From Solen grandis (lineage: Eukaryota > Mollusca > Bivalvia > Adapedonta > Solenidae): 64,000 nucleotides of DNA. The translations under genes were made by a program, and so were the position numbers. The notes beneath the pieces are model-generated. The model did not search any database. It saw only the letters and a list, made by a program, of their open reading frames with translations, and was not told where the DNA came from. Shown here piece by piece: positions 10,383 through 21,603 of this stretch (position 1 is the stretch's first letter; each line of letters opens with the position of its first letter). The stretch lies in NCBI GenBank assembly GCA_021229015.1, contig CM037787.1:39379037-39443036 (forward strand), read 5' to 3'.

Positions 10383-12304
10383 ACAAGAGGGCTATGATGG
10401 CCCTTAATCACTCGCCCGATTACTGACCATGCCTTACCCATGATCTAGCTTGACAGAGATATTATCAAGACAAACATTCTGAGCAAGTTTGAGAAAGGTG
10501 GAGCCAAAATGGTGCCCTGTGGTGTGTAAACAAGATTTAACCAATATTTGACCTTGTGACCTATTTTTTTACCCAACTCCACCAATGATCAAACTTAACT
10601 GAGAAATTATCGAGACATACAGGCTGAGGAAGATTGTATAAATATTGTGGCTTCTAGAGTGTAAACCCTTACGTTGTTGATAATTCAAGGGCCATAATTC
10701 TTTATCTAATGTAATGTAACTGTAAGTCATAATCAAACTTGAAGAAGATTGCTTCAGAAATGAAGATGCTAGAGTGTAAACAAGATGAAACCTGGCTTTT
10801 TTTTTTAAAAAGGGCCATAACTCCAGATCTAAAGCAAAATTATCTGCAACAATCGAACTTGACCAAGAGATAATGGTAATAAACCTTGTAATTAAGATTG
10901 AAGATGATTGTTAAAACAAGAGGGCCAAGATGGCCTGTGTCGCTCACCTGAGTAAGATGGCTGTGTTAGGCATAATGACAAAAAATCTGGCATCTAAAGT
11001 GTTTTTCTAACATTTGACTAAGTGACCTACATATTGATCATACCTGAATTTGCACTCAACTGGGAATTCATGCAGTCATCATTCATATCAAGTTTAATGA
11101 AGACTGGGACAAAATGTAAGGCCTTGTAGAATTTCAAATTTTCGAGATATTACTGAGTCGAAATCATTTTCCAATGACCAATTCGATTATCTGAGATATT
11201 GATTGGGACAAAACTGTGGCCTGTAGAGTGTTCACAAGGTTTTTCTAATTTGACTGGTGACCTAGTTTTTGACCCCACATGACCCATTTCAACTTATCCG
11301 AGATATTATGTAGACAAACATCCTGACCAGTTTCAGAAGATTGGGCCAAAACTGTGGCCTGTAGAGTGTTCACAAGATTTTCAAATTTGACCTGGTGACC
11401 TAGTTTTTGACCCCACATGACCCATTTCGAACTCATCCGAGAATCATGTAGACGAACATCCTGACCATAAGATTGGGCCAAACTGTGGCCTATAGAGTGT
11501 TCACAAGGTTTTCTAAGATTTGACCTGGTGACCTAGTTTTTGACCCCACATGACCAATTTCGAACTCATCGAGATATCATGTAGACAAACATCCTGACCA
11601 AGTTTCATGAAGATTGGGCAAACTGTGGCCTCTAGAGTGTTCACAAGCAATGTTGACGACGGATGACCAGGACGGACAAGGCCATCACAAAAGTCACCCG
11701 ACACAAGTGCTAGGTGAGCTAAAAATGAGCCTTGAGTGTAACATAAATTGCTTTTTATGAAAAGGGCATAACTCCTGAACTAATTGGCCTATTTCAGCTA
11801 TAATCAAACTTGATCGAGATATTATGGTCGTAAACATTTTCATAAAGTATGAAGATGATTTTCAAAAAATGAAGACACTAGAGTGTTAACAAAGTAAAAT
11901 CTAGCATTTTTTTATATTAAAGGAGCATAACTCCTCAACTAAGTGGCTGATTTCAGCCAATATCTAACTCAATTGAGAAAGTATGGTCATAAACACTGTC
12001 ATAAAGTTTGAAGATGATTGCTTAAGAAATGAAAATGCTAGAGTGTAAACACTAAAATGTTGACGATGCACACGAAGATAACAATAGCTCACTTACTTTG
12101 TGACCCCTTACTGACTTTAAAGATTTCACTTTAAAAATCTATTTCAGTACCTGTGACCCAGATATGCAATAGAACCATGTGAACAACTTTGGTAGAATTT
12201 TATGCAAGGAACATCATAGGCAATGTTCATCAAATTTGGCCCAGTGGTTTCAGAGAAAATGTTGTTTGAAACAATTGTGGACTACGTGCTTAGGTGAGCT
12301 AAAA
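10383..12304 (+). mobile_element. family A hairpin element (copy A2), host of a nested copy
   Basis: It begins AACAAGAGGGCTATGATGG CCC and ends CTTAGGTGAGCTAAAAG. The core consists of diverged tandem units with the phrases GGGCATAACTCCTGAACTAA and GTTTGAAGATGATTG plus GATGCTAGAGTGTAAAC, as in the copy at 44153-45012. A second family A element (10913-11724) is inserted within one unit, between GATTGTTAA and ATGAGCCTTGAGTGT. Confidence 0.6.
10913..11724 (+). mobile_element. family A hairpin element (copy A3), nested in A2
   Basis: It starts AAAACAAGAGGGCCAAGATG GCC, has CGCTCACCTGAG at the 5' side and ends TAGGTGAGCTAAAAA. The core holds three or more units of about 133-138 bp. The phrase GACCTAGTTTTTGACCCC recurs at 11259, 11397 and 11530. 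The units are diverged relatives of the 145-bp units at 34079-34825. Confidence 0.7.
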
Positions 12305-13249
12305 GAGGAATCAGCCCCTGACCAGTTCTTTTCACTAAATATTGTATTATAGTGGTGATGGTATCACAGGTTTTCTTGTATCACAGTAATCCAGTTTTGT
12401 TACATAAACTTTGTCGATTGACACCAAGTGAGACCAATTTGTAATTAGAAAGTTGCGATTTTCAAAGGCAAAACATGGTGGACAATAACATTTACATAAG
12501 ATAATTGGAAAAACTGAAAAAAACAACAACCCCAGAATGTTTTCATTTCATGTTACAAAGTTGGAATAACAGTGACATACAGAGATAAATTAAAGAGAGA
12601 CAGCATTGTATTTTATTTTCAGACTTTTTTTTTGTTTACATGTATGCTATTCAAATCTTAAGGTAAAACAAAATGAATACAAAAAATATTTTTAGACATT
12701 AAATGCAATACAACATACAGTATAGATTGCAATACTTCATGAAAACATATTTTACAATTTAAATAATAAATAATAAAGATCATTGAGAAAAAAAAAAAAA
12801 TTTTTTTAAAAGGAAAAATTAATTTAAATCCAAAGACTTTTTCTCATTATTACAGTATGTTTTTAACATACTTATTAATATTCAAATTTCATTTTCACAT
12901 AAAACAAGGTTCTCTTGCTATTAATTTGTCATTATTATTAATTTAATGAGATTTTGCGTTAAAACCACATCGGATTAGAAATCAACAATTATTCTGACAT
13001 ATATGGACAAGTGATATCACTGACCATTTTGTCCATGACATTGGTCAGTTGACTATCTGCAGTATGTACTGTATTTGCATGTGTCTGATAAGCTGTTACT
13101 TATTACAACATACGTAATGTACTATAGCTTTTTTTCAGTATGTATGTTCATGTGTTGAAATAAAAATATTTAATGTCTGATAACCAGGAGGGGGTATCTT
13201 CCTCACACACTCTCCCCTTACTTGTTGCTTCATGCATGGGTGTCCCTTT
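12305..13249. other. AT-rich non-coding stretch downstream of ZNF1
   Basis: Nothing coding is supported. The part near 12580-12960 is very AT-rich. The part next to 13250 would be the 3' flank of the zinc-finger gene. Confidence 0.5.
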
Positions 13250-13319
13250 TCAAATCATGACTGGAGCACTACATCTGTATGGTTTTCTCTTGTATGTACT
13301 TTCATGTGTATGACAAGTT

Positions 13320-13961
13320 TTAAGGTAGTTGCAACAGATTGGTTTCTCCAGTATGTATTTGCATGTGTGTGACCATGTTAGATTTCTGACAACAGGCATA
13401 GCTACAGATAGAACACTTGTATGGTTTTTCTCCAGTGTGAATCCGCATGTGTGTGACAAGGTGTGACTTCTGACAACAAGCATAGTTACAGACAGTACAC
13501 CTGTATGGCTTTTCTCCTGTATGTGTCCGCATATGTGTAATAAGGGCTGACTTATTACAACCTGCATACTCACAGACAGAACACTTGTATGGCTTTTCTC
13601 CTGTATGTGTCCTCGTATGTTTGATTAGGGCTGACTTCTGTTTACATTCATATTTGCATTCAGTACACTTGTATGGTTTTTCTCCAGTATGTATTCGCAT
13701 GTGTGGAATCAGATTTGACTTACTACTACATGAAAACTCACACACAGTGCACTTGTATGGCTTTACTCCAGTATGTTTTAGCATGTGTGAGACAAGGGCT
13801 GACTTCTGCCTACTAGCATAATTGCACTCAGTACACTTGTATGGTTTTTCTCCAGTATGTATTCGCATGTGTGGAATCAAATTTGACTTACTACTACAAG
13901 TAAACTCACATACAGTGCACTTATGTGGCTTTATTCTTGTAATGATTTCAGGTTTTGCCAT
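13320..13961 (-). CDS. C2H2 zinc-finger protein, 7 fingers (ZNF1)
   Basis: The 213-residue frame contains seven tandem C2H2 fingers of the form C-x2-C-x12-H-x3-H, linked by TGEKPY(K/R)C. Such proteins act in the nucleus by sequence-specific DNA binding; the target is unknown. The start Met (MAKPEIITRIKPHKC) is preceded by an in-frame TGA eight codons upstream, so the coding part needs no upstream exon. Fingers 1-2 and 3-4 are near-identical at DNA level (168-bp shift), an internal duplication. Most fingers carry an extra Cys two or three residues after the second zinc Cys (CEFTC, CNYACC). The frame ends with ETNLLQLP after a 2-nt loss in the next TGEKP linker. Remnants of another finger (LVIHMKVHTRE) follow in another frame at 13250-13319, so the C-terminus looks truncated relative to the ancestor. 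No KRAB, BTB or other effector domain is seen. Paralogues lie at 30418-31740 and 45362-46129. Confidence 0.85.
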   Translation of the reverse strand: MAKPEIITRIKPHKCTVCEFTCSSKSNLIPHMRIHTGEKPYKCTECNYASRQKSALVSHMLKHTGVKPYKCTVCEFSCSSKSNLIPHMRIHTGEKPYKCTECKYECKQKSALIKHTRTHTGEKPYKCSVCEYAGCNKSALITHMRTHTGEKPYRCTVCNYACCQKSHLVTHMRIHTGEKPYKCSICSYACCQKSNMVTHMQIHTGETNLLQLP

Positions 13962-14509
13962 ATCTGACTTGTAATTATATCATCCTTTTTGAAATGCTTG
14001 TTAGGGTCCAATCATAACTTCTGAGTTGTTGAGCACTTTGGTGTCCTGGTACATTCACAATTTTTTAGGTTTTTTTTCCTCTCTCTCATAAATATTACTG
14101 CTTTTATTCTGCAAAGTGGTGCATATAATCACAAACATTCTTACTTAGAGGACACGGGTATAGCTTTTTTTTGTTGTTTGAGACTGACATGTGATCAAGA
14201 CTAATCGCTAAATGCATGATCATACCCAATACACTTGTTGATTTTCCTATTTTTATTCACATCTGTTAGACCAAGTATATATATCTGCATATCTATGATT
14301 TCCTTTTGAAAAAGTCATATGACGTAACTTAAGACTGCACTCGTCAATATTGTGTCTTGTATGCTCCAGAGTGAAATGCACCCGAGGGATACTGAAATAG
14401 ATAAATAAAGAATTATTTGAAGTAAATAGCAAGTTCTGGTACTTAATATACTGTATAAAGTCAAACCTGTCTTAAGCGGTCAATCAAGGGATCAAGAGAA
14501 AGTAATAGC
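13962..14509 (-). other. 5' flank of ZNF1, homologous to flanks of the other ZNF loci
   Basis: No coding sequence. Upstream phrases match the other two loci in the same order: TTTTGCCATATCTGACTT, TCTGCAAAGTGGTGCATATA, TGTCTTGTATGCTCCAGAGT and ATACTGAAATAGATAA (about 14385). The duplicated unit therefore extended several hundred bases upstream of the coding part. Confidence 0.6.
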
Positions 14510-14751
14510 TTAACCCTTTCCCTCATATAGACTCATTTTGACGCACTCAGTAGGTACCACATAAAGCCTGATCTGCAGAAAACCACAGTTAAACCTTACC
14601 AAATTTAATTACAAAATCCTCATTTCCAGACCACCGAGGAGCAGCGAACAGCATAAAACCTGATCAGCCTGCGAGTTACTCGCAGGCTGATCTGGTTTTA
14701 TGCTGTTCGCATAGGTCTTTTCATGGTGTCCTCTATGAGGGAAAGGGTTAA
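14510..14751 (-). mobile_element. TTAA-flanked MITE with palindromic core (copy P1)
   Basis: The 234-bp element lies between two TTAA copies (14510-14513 and 14748-14751). Its terminal inverted repeats start CCCTTTCCCTCATA and end TATGAGGGAAAGGG. A 67-bp near-perfect palindrome (14644-14710, GCGAACAGCATAAAACC at the outer arms, CTGCGAGTTACTCGCAG at the centre) lies inside. TTAA target duplication and a CCC-starting terminal repeat are hallmarks of piggyBac-type elements, so a piggyBac-derived MITE is the best guess. Orientation is opposite to the other three copies. Confidence 0.8.
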
Positions 14752-16720
14752 CAGAGTTGGTCATAAAATTATGATTTGATATCATAATATCAAAACTGAC
14801 CCCTAAGTGCAGATTGAACGCCTAATACAGATGGTCACTTATACAGGTTCAACAGTTACTGTATATTAATTACAAAAAAAAAACAACTTTTACACAAGTA
14901 ACAGATACCAATATTTCTTCATAAAAGAAGCTTATACAACAAATGACTGTCTTGCAAAATGCTTTAACATCTTCAATGAAGAATGTCACCTTGTGTTAAC
15001 ATGTGGACAATAACTTTTAAAGTCATTTATTTCATTTAGCATCATTACACATTTTTTTACATTCATATACAGTATATGATGCTACAGGAGCAATAACTTG
15101 AGAACAAATCTTTGTTAAAACTGCTGATACTTTGGAGAAAGGAGAGTGAGATTTGGATTTTCATAATACGAGGGCAATAAGAAACATCACAAATAGTTAA
15201 TAGACTTTATGACAATTATTAATTAAAAATTCATAACAAATACGGACAAATATCAACAAGAATGCTGCTGAGACAGGGCAATACACCCCCAAGGGCAAAG
15301 TCATAAGGGTACCATTGTACAAAGTTGTGTTTGAAGTATGAGGAAGCTGTTTTGTTGTTGTTGCAAATGTTATGAATGATGACCCTTCATACATGTGGAG
15401 TAAGGATAACTCTATCATAAATCAGTGGATAGTAACTAAGATTTAACTTGCCCTGCATTTTGATTATATATTTGCATACCAAACAAGAATACAATACATG
15501 AAGTCATTCAAAAGTTATTGGACAGAAAAGGTCATTTCACATAAGATTTGTCTATAAAGGTGCATAACTCTATAACAAATCAAAGGATCGAGTCTTTCAA
15601 AAGTCATGAAATGTCTACGGACGGACAGCATCATAGTACATGTATGTCACCTCATTTGACTGGTGTAAATATATAAAAGGAAATCTAGTGTGTGTTTTTC
15701 TTAATTGTTTGTGTTAGAGCTTTTTCCTTTTTAAAGCAACTCATTCACAGAGTCACTGACTAAGAATTTGATTTTTAACTACACGGTATATGTAATACCC
15801 ACCCACAGGTGCATGGTCACCCAAAGCAAACATCAGTGATTGTTGAAAGTCTAGTCTGTCATCCTGAATATTCAATAGGCGGAAGGTGTGAAATGCTTAT
15901 GTAGGGTCATTCACACCTAATTACTTGCACAGTTGAAATGGTTAATCAGACATTTATAACTGATAGTTGTTTTATGTCGGTGTATATTCCTTAATCTGAA
16001 TTTTAGTCCAAATTGAGCAGGATAACGACTTATGGACAGAGATATGAAATCCTGTAAAATCCTGTGGAAAAGTTGATTAAGCACACAGCAGATCATTGAA
16101 TATTTCAAAGTTTAAAAAAAGTATGGAAATATCGCAGAGCAAAATATAACCATATTATAAAATAATCATTTCTCTATTGCAAGGAATTATTTTCAATTTG
16201 ATTTATTTTAAAAATTATTTTGGATTATGATTTGAATGCAACCAGTGAAGTAGAAAAAACAACACATTTTACATTGTTATCATTGTGCAGGTACTCTTCT
16301 ATTTTACATGAAACATTTTTATTTCTTAACAGTAACTTATTTTAATACATAAGGTATCATTTTAATGGTAATGTTATGTTCTATAATAAGATATAATTTA
16401 CTTTCATTTATCTTCAATGAAATAAAAAGATATTTGAAAATGTGTCTTTGCGAGAATGGGACAATTTGTTAGGTGCTTTTGTGAGATTTAGACTACCGGT
16501 AGTTGCCAATCTTTGTTTAATAAGTCTTTGAGCAGGATCATTCATACATAATTACTAGCCCATAAATGGCACCAATTTATGTGTTTTCTTTGAAAGGTAT
16601 AAGTATTTTCTGTATTTTTTTTTTAAATGATCTCTAATTGTTTCAAATACTATTGGTAAATATAAGACTTGCATCGTAATTTTAGGAGGAATAAACAAAG
16701 CTTTTTATCACTCATTATTC
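14752..16720. other. non-coding stretch
   Basis: AT-rich sequence with no supported gene. A repeat-like piece at 15848-15930 (TGTCATCCTGAATATTCAAT, GGAAGGTGTGAAATGCTTAT, GGGTCATTC) is the inverted relative of a piece at about 19650-19730. A decayed core-like phrase (GGTGCATAACTCTATAACAA ATC, then ACGGACGGACAG) lies at 15555-15630. Confidence 0.5.
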
Positions 16721-16721
16721 A

Positions 16722-17520
16722 TGTACATGATGATGATGATGATGATTATTATTATTATTATTATTATTATACCACATTTATATAGCACTCTTTTCATAGC
16801 AATGTACGTTCAAAAGTGCTTTACAATTGCATTCAGAAACACACACACATACACACAAATCACCACGCTCACTCACATTGTAATATAAAAATATATTATA
16901 TAAAAATATATAATTAATAAAGCATCAGGTTTCTGATGGAGGAATTAGATACAGTTAACTCCCCCAACAGCAAGGAACCAAGTAACTGCAGTAAAATGAA
17001 ATAAACTAAAAATGATTAAAATAACTGATTCACTAACAGTAAATCATGATTAGAAATCCTTGAACAGTTACCGGTTAACAGTCAGGTCAGCTAACTATCA
17101 ACAGACTGAAATCCTTAGTAGTAACTGACTAAAAGTCAAGTATCCTAGCCAGAAGCGGACTCAGTTCTCAGTTGTGACACTGTAACAGTCAAGTCGAATA
17201 ACTGTCCTTGGACAGAAATCACTAGTAGTGACCGACTAACAGTCAGGTCAGCTAACAAGGAAACTCCAAAATACAGTAGTCCAATGAAACCGATGTCATC
17301 TAAAAGATGACAAACCAAATACAGTAGTGACCAACTGAAACTGATGTCATCTAAAAGATGACAAACCAAATACAGTAGTGACCAACTGAAACTGATGTCA
17401 TCCAAAAGATGACAAACCAAAAGTATCCAAAGATCAATTTCTATATGCTTGGAGGCAAAGGTGTGTCTTTAATGCCCTTTTGAAAGAATCCATTCAAATG
17501 ATGATGATGATGATGAAATT
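16722..17520. repeat. dispersed repeat bounded by GAT/ATT microsatellites
   Basis: The left border is a GATGATGATGATT plus ATTATTATT run at about 16727-16772, followed by CCACATTTATATAGCACTC and GTGCTTTACAATTGCATTC, a phrase common in invertebrate dispersed repeats. The right border is another ATGATGATGATGATG run at about 17497-17515. Inside are repeated short phrases (ACTGACTAAAAGTCAAG, CCGACTAACAGTCAGGTCAG) and a 51-bp tandem repeat. No gene. Confidence 0.55.
17273..17422. repeat. 51-bp tandem repeat, three units
   Basis: Units start TACAGTAGT at 17273, 17321 and 17372. Each contains the small palindrome TGTCATCTAAAAGATGACA. The last two units are 51 bp and nearly identical; the first is 48 bp. 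The period divides by three, which keeps a minus-strand frame open with a repeated VCHLLDDISFSWSLLYL peptide. I regard this as a by-product, not a protein. Confidence 0.85.
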
Positions 17521-17837
17521 GTCACATGCTTTGACCAGCCCATTGTGGATCTTGCTGTACCATCTCACAAAACTGCTTCACACCAGCATAACATTTGTAT
17601 TTCTTCTTCTCTTTCTATAGTAATTGCTAACAATCATTTTCTGATTATGATGGCCATGTGTGTGGAATATTAGTAAAAGGATAGAATACTAGGCCTCCCA
17701 AGTTACTCAGTACATACAGGAAAACCTAGCACTGTGAATAGATTGGTGCAAAACCTAACACTGTAAAATCTTATAAGTCCTTAAAATTTCTACAATTTAC
17801 ACATGGTTTTGGTGCAATTTGTTGCATGCTAGTATGT

Positions 17838-18631
17838 TAACAAGAGTGCCAGTGCTGCCACAATATACGCTGCCACAAAATATAAAGACCAAGAGGGTCC
17901 TTTTAATTATTGCTTTTAACATTTCTGTAAGCATAAGCTCATAATGAAGTCTGTGAGACCAATTAATTTAGCTGAACAGAGATGGAACCAATATGAAAGT
18001 AGGTCAAATAGCAGTATCAATATGAATCCTTTTTTCTTTCTCCGCATATTTCTTGCAAAAATCACTGTACCAGAAAATCCCTGCTTTATGCACTTTTACC
18101 TGTTTAAAAACTTGAGTTGTGTTTTCAAGAGACCCTGTTTAGAAAACATAACTATTGCAAATATTGATGAACATCAAAATCCCTGCTTTGTGCATATCTA
18201 CCCAGTATAGTAATGACATTGCTCAAGTTTTGAAAAGATTAGGTCAGACATGTAGGAGGATTTGTGTTCACAAGACTGCAATATCAATCAGCTACAGAGA
18301 CTAAGTTTTAAGGGACACAAATCTTGTAAAAATCAATGAACCATAAAATCGCCACTTCATGCACATTCACCCATTATAGTAATGACATTGACCATATTTT
18401 GAAAAGATTCATTCAGAAACCTAGGAGGAGTTGCGTTCACAAGGCTGTTTCAAGGGAAAAAAAATCAATGAACTGTAAAATCACCACTTCATGCACATCT
18501 ACCCATTATAAAAAAGTTTTGAAAAGATTCATTCAGAAACATAGGAGGAGTTGCGTTCACAAGATATGGATGGACGGACAGACGGAGAAGATGACGCCAA
18601 TATACGACCGCCTCCAGCGGCGTATAAAAAA
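17838..18631 (+). mobile_element. family D hairpin element (copy D1)
   Basis: The 5' end is TTAACAAGAGTGCCAGTGCT followed by AATATACGCTGCC. The core has diverged units. The phrase AATGAACCATAAAATCGCC (18335) recurs as AATGAACTGTAAAATCACC (18468) 133 bp on, and CTAGGAGGAGTTGCGTTCAC occurs repeatedly. Next come GGATGGACGGACAGACGG and a 3' hairpin (TATACG, CCGC / GCGG, CGTATA; 18601-18626) followed by AAAAA. The 5' ATACGCTGCC is the inverted form of the hairpin arm (GCGGCGTAT). Confidence 0.65.
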
Positions 18632-18979
18632 GAAACAACTTTAAAGCCAGAGTATTAAAAACATGGTGCAGTCCAAGTGCATGCAGCCAGCGCTGACTTG
18701 AAACCAAGGACTGAGTCGAGGCTGACTACATTCTGTGGGAAGGAATGAATATTTATAAATTTTGATGATTTAACAAGATTGTAAGCTTGGTTATGGTAAT
18801 GTCTAGATTGTCTTGTGTAGGGTTGCAGATATTGATTCATGTCTAGTACTACTATGCTATTTACTTGTATACTATAATTAATTTATTGTAAGTGTGCCTA
18901 CTTTCTAGGGATTGCCAGGTAAGTGTTGAGGGTTTATGCTGGTCATTGATCCTGGGGTTGTAGAGTAATCGTAATAAAT

Positions 18980-19146
18980 CTCGCAGGCTGATCAGGTTTT
19001 ATGCTGTTCGCTGCTCCTCAGTGGTCTGGAAATGAGGACTTTATAATTAAATTTGGTAAGGTTTAACTGTGGTTTTCTGCAGATCAGGCTTTATGTCGTA
19101 CCTACTGAGTGCGTCAAAATGAGTCTATATGAGGGAAAGGCATTAA
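18980..19146 (+). mobile_element. TTAA MITE, 5'-truncated copy (P2)
   Basis: It starts inside the palindromic core (TCTCGCAGGCTGATCAGG) and runs to TATGAGGGAAAGGCATTAA. The first about 80 bp of the full element, present at 40390, is missing. The TTAA at 19143-19146 is the expected right flank. Confidence 0.7.
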
Positions 19147-19786
19147 GGACTTCTTCAAATTCTGCTCCTATTCCGTCAGGCTATTTAAGTCTACATCTAG
19201 TTATAGGTACAATACCTGTTCTGCATTTTCTGTGTTGCCACAAACCACAGCTGTTGCAAGCATCCACTTGGAAACTACACATGCACAACCAATACAGTGG
19301 ATGTCTGTAGCCTTAACTACTTTGAACATTTTGCAACATTCATGGAGTATTTACAGGTATTTTCTAATTCTCTTAGGTGGCATGTTTCACTCTGTTGTCA
19401 AACAAAGTATGTTTGTAACAATACTCACACATGCCTTTTACTATTTTGTTCATAATTATTCTTTAAATCTTAAATCAAAGGTAAATCAGCCTATTATTAA
19501 AAACAATGTTTAATTAAATTAGGTACGCACATACACAAGAGTGGATAACTGATCTTCGGATAAAGGAATATGCACCTGCATTAAAATTTAAACATCTATT
19601 ATTAATATAGATGTTGTGTAATTTAACAGTTTCAACTGCACAAGTAGTAAGGTAGGAATGACCCATATTAATGTGTAAGTATTTCACACCTTTCCCCTAT
19701 TAATTTTTCAGGATGACAAACTGACTTTTCAGTACTATGTTTTGTCGGGGGAGGGGCAAACATGTAAACCAATGAAATGATCACAA
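19147..19786. other. non-coding stretch
   Basis: Open frames here (for example around 19053-19513) start inside the MITE or lack any recognisable motif. At 19650-19730 lies the inverted relative of the repeat at 15848-15930. Nothing else is supported. Confidence 0.45.
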
Positions 19787-20424
19787 CAGAGTTCATTCTA
19801 GGCTGCGTTTTTGTATCAAAGACCCGCTTAATATGTGACTGGCCCCTTTAAAAAATTATGTTCGCGCCCCTGTGGTGCATCATTTTTGCCGTAGGTGCCT
19901 TCTTAGATACTCAATGTGCAAACGGTTTGTTGATTTACTGTAACTATGTGCATCCAGGAAGTTATTTCTATAATTTCTCTACACATTCAATAAATTTGTA
20001 AATCTGAGCAGTCTGTAATATATTTAGGTATGCTTTCACTGGTCGGCTCTTCATCTCGCATCACACAAATGACTAATTAATGCAAAATGCCAAAACACAA
20101 GCGGACGCATACAGCCGATTTATTCATAAAAAAAATGAAGAATATTGAAAATAATTAACAACCAAGCTCAGAACCATGCATCCATGAGGTTTTAACTTCC
20201 CAAGTATCCGACATAGATCACCCAAGCATAATCCCGAACGAGTTGGTTAATATAAATGAAATGATAAGTGTTGCTGTCAAGTCTAGCTTATTATAGAGCA
20301 AGACAAAGCATTGGAACATGTAATAATTAAGCAATAGTATGACAAAATACAAATAAAGGTGGCCCCTTTTCAGAGATGGCATGGGCCACTGGCCCCTTCT
20401 GTGGCAATACTAGAATGAACTCTG
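19787..20424. mobile_element. candidate non-autonomous DNA element with 15-bp terminal inverted repeats
   Basis: A perfect inverted pair CAGAGTTCATTCTAG (19787-19801) and CTAGAATGAACTCTG (20410-20424) bounds 638 bp. The word CACAA occurs next to both ends and may be a short target duplication. Near both ends the phrase TGGCCCCTT is found in the interior. There is no coding content. Superfamily unknown. Confidence 0.45.
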
Positions 20425-20499
20425 CCACAATCTTTGGAAATCAGATATATTTTTGACTGTTGGTTTTGGACAGTTATTTTTTCTTTTTTTTTGTTTTGT

Positions 20500-20920
20500 T
20501 TACAATTACCAATAACAATTTATTACGTTTGGAGAGAATATATTACTGCATTCAGAATTATGTTTAATATAAAGGCTTGGGAATGTTTTGTTCGTTTTTC
20601 TGGGCAATAAATTTTCTGGCGAGAACTGGATACTCCATGATCAGCACGGACTTTTCAAAATACGTTAAAAGGGTAATTATAAATAAAAAATCAAATCAAT
20701 ATGAGCTAGTTTGCATTCTCAAAATGTACAATACAAAAAGCAATATACATTACATACCGTACGTCCTAAAAATATTTTAGAGTAGCAGCTTACAACAACT
20801 GCTCGAAATTACTGGTGATTGATTGAATAAACCAAAGGCAGATAACTTTCTGTAACAAAGGGGAGACAACAACAATAGGATAGAGACCACCAAATTATAT
20901 CGCATGTTTCACCCGCCATA
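20500..20920 (+). repeat. dispersed repeat family H (copy 1)
   Basis: The order of phrases ACAATTTATTACGTTTGGAG, GAATATATTACTGCATTC, GCGAGAACTGGATACTCC, GAGCTAGTTTGCATTCTCAA AATGTACA, AAAGGGGAGACAACAACAAT AGGATAGAGACCACCAAAT recurs at 41745-42165 and partly at 50375-50840. This makes a repeat family of about 400 bp. Ends are not defined, and it has no coding content. Confidence 0.65.
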
Positions 20921-21362
20921 ACGGCATGTAATTTTTCGTTGATTCGCAGGTGCATACATTGTATTTGATATAATGTAAAATGAATGTAAAAATCAACTTT
21001 TCATTTATCTTTCAAATGTTATAGATTTGTCTTAAAATGATTAAATATTAACGGAAACTGGTGATAATTGGGTACAGATAAAAAAAAGGGTATGGATTTG
21101 ATGGCAAAACAAATTATTTACCAGTGTAAAGTGAAAGAAATATATCAAAGGTCCATTTGCTGTTTTCTTTTGTCGAAAAAATAATACATAGAGGTCATTA
21201 CCAAGAGGTAATTAGAGCCAAACTGTGGAAGAATCGATGACGATGATGAGTGCGATATGTTTTTGATTAGGATGAAGGTGATATGTATGTTTTTTATAAA
21301 ATATTTCTTTTTTTTACTTTTTTTGCATGGATATATGTGACATTGATTGGTTTTTTTTACTT
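20921..21362. other. non-coding stretch
   Basis: AT-rich sequence; nothing recognised. Confidence 0.5.
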
Positions 21363-21363
21363 T

Positions 21364-21603
21364 ACTGTCGTTGCGACAGTATTTCAGTCATAGCGACGGC
21401 CTGCTTAATTACAGGTGAAGGAAGGCCACCAAATGCACTGAGGCATCTGGGTAGAACCATGCACTGACCTACCGCAAGCCAGCTGAAAAGCTTCCTCACA
21501 TGAAGATCTGAATGACCCTGCTGGGACTCGAACCCATGCGTTGAGGGGCTGAGTGAGTGTTAAAGTCAGTGACTTTAACCCTACCCTCTTGGCCACGGTG
21601 TGG
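21364..21603 (-). mobile_element. tRNA-derived SINE (minus strand)
   Basis: On the minus strand it shows GTGGCCAAGAGGGTAGGGTT AAAG (A-box region), the B box GGGTTCGAGTCCC, then TTCATGTGAGGAAGCTTTTC, CACCTGTAATTAAGC and ATGACTGAAATACTGTCGC. It is the same family as 1738-1986 and full length, but no clear target duplication is seen. Confidence 0.75.

Noticed and set aside
11245..11704. Minus-strand frames with VMWGQKLGHQ repeats (also 33642-34654)
   Set aside because: Translations of the 133-145-bp tandem core of family A on the non-element strand, not a gene.
13585..13821. 78-codon plus-strand frame across the ZNF1 fingers
   Set aside because: It is the antisense shadow of the repeated TGEKPYKC text (GFSPVC repeats). 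Similar shadows over ZNF2 and ZNF3 were also dropped.
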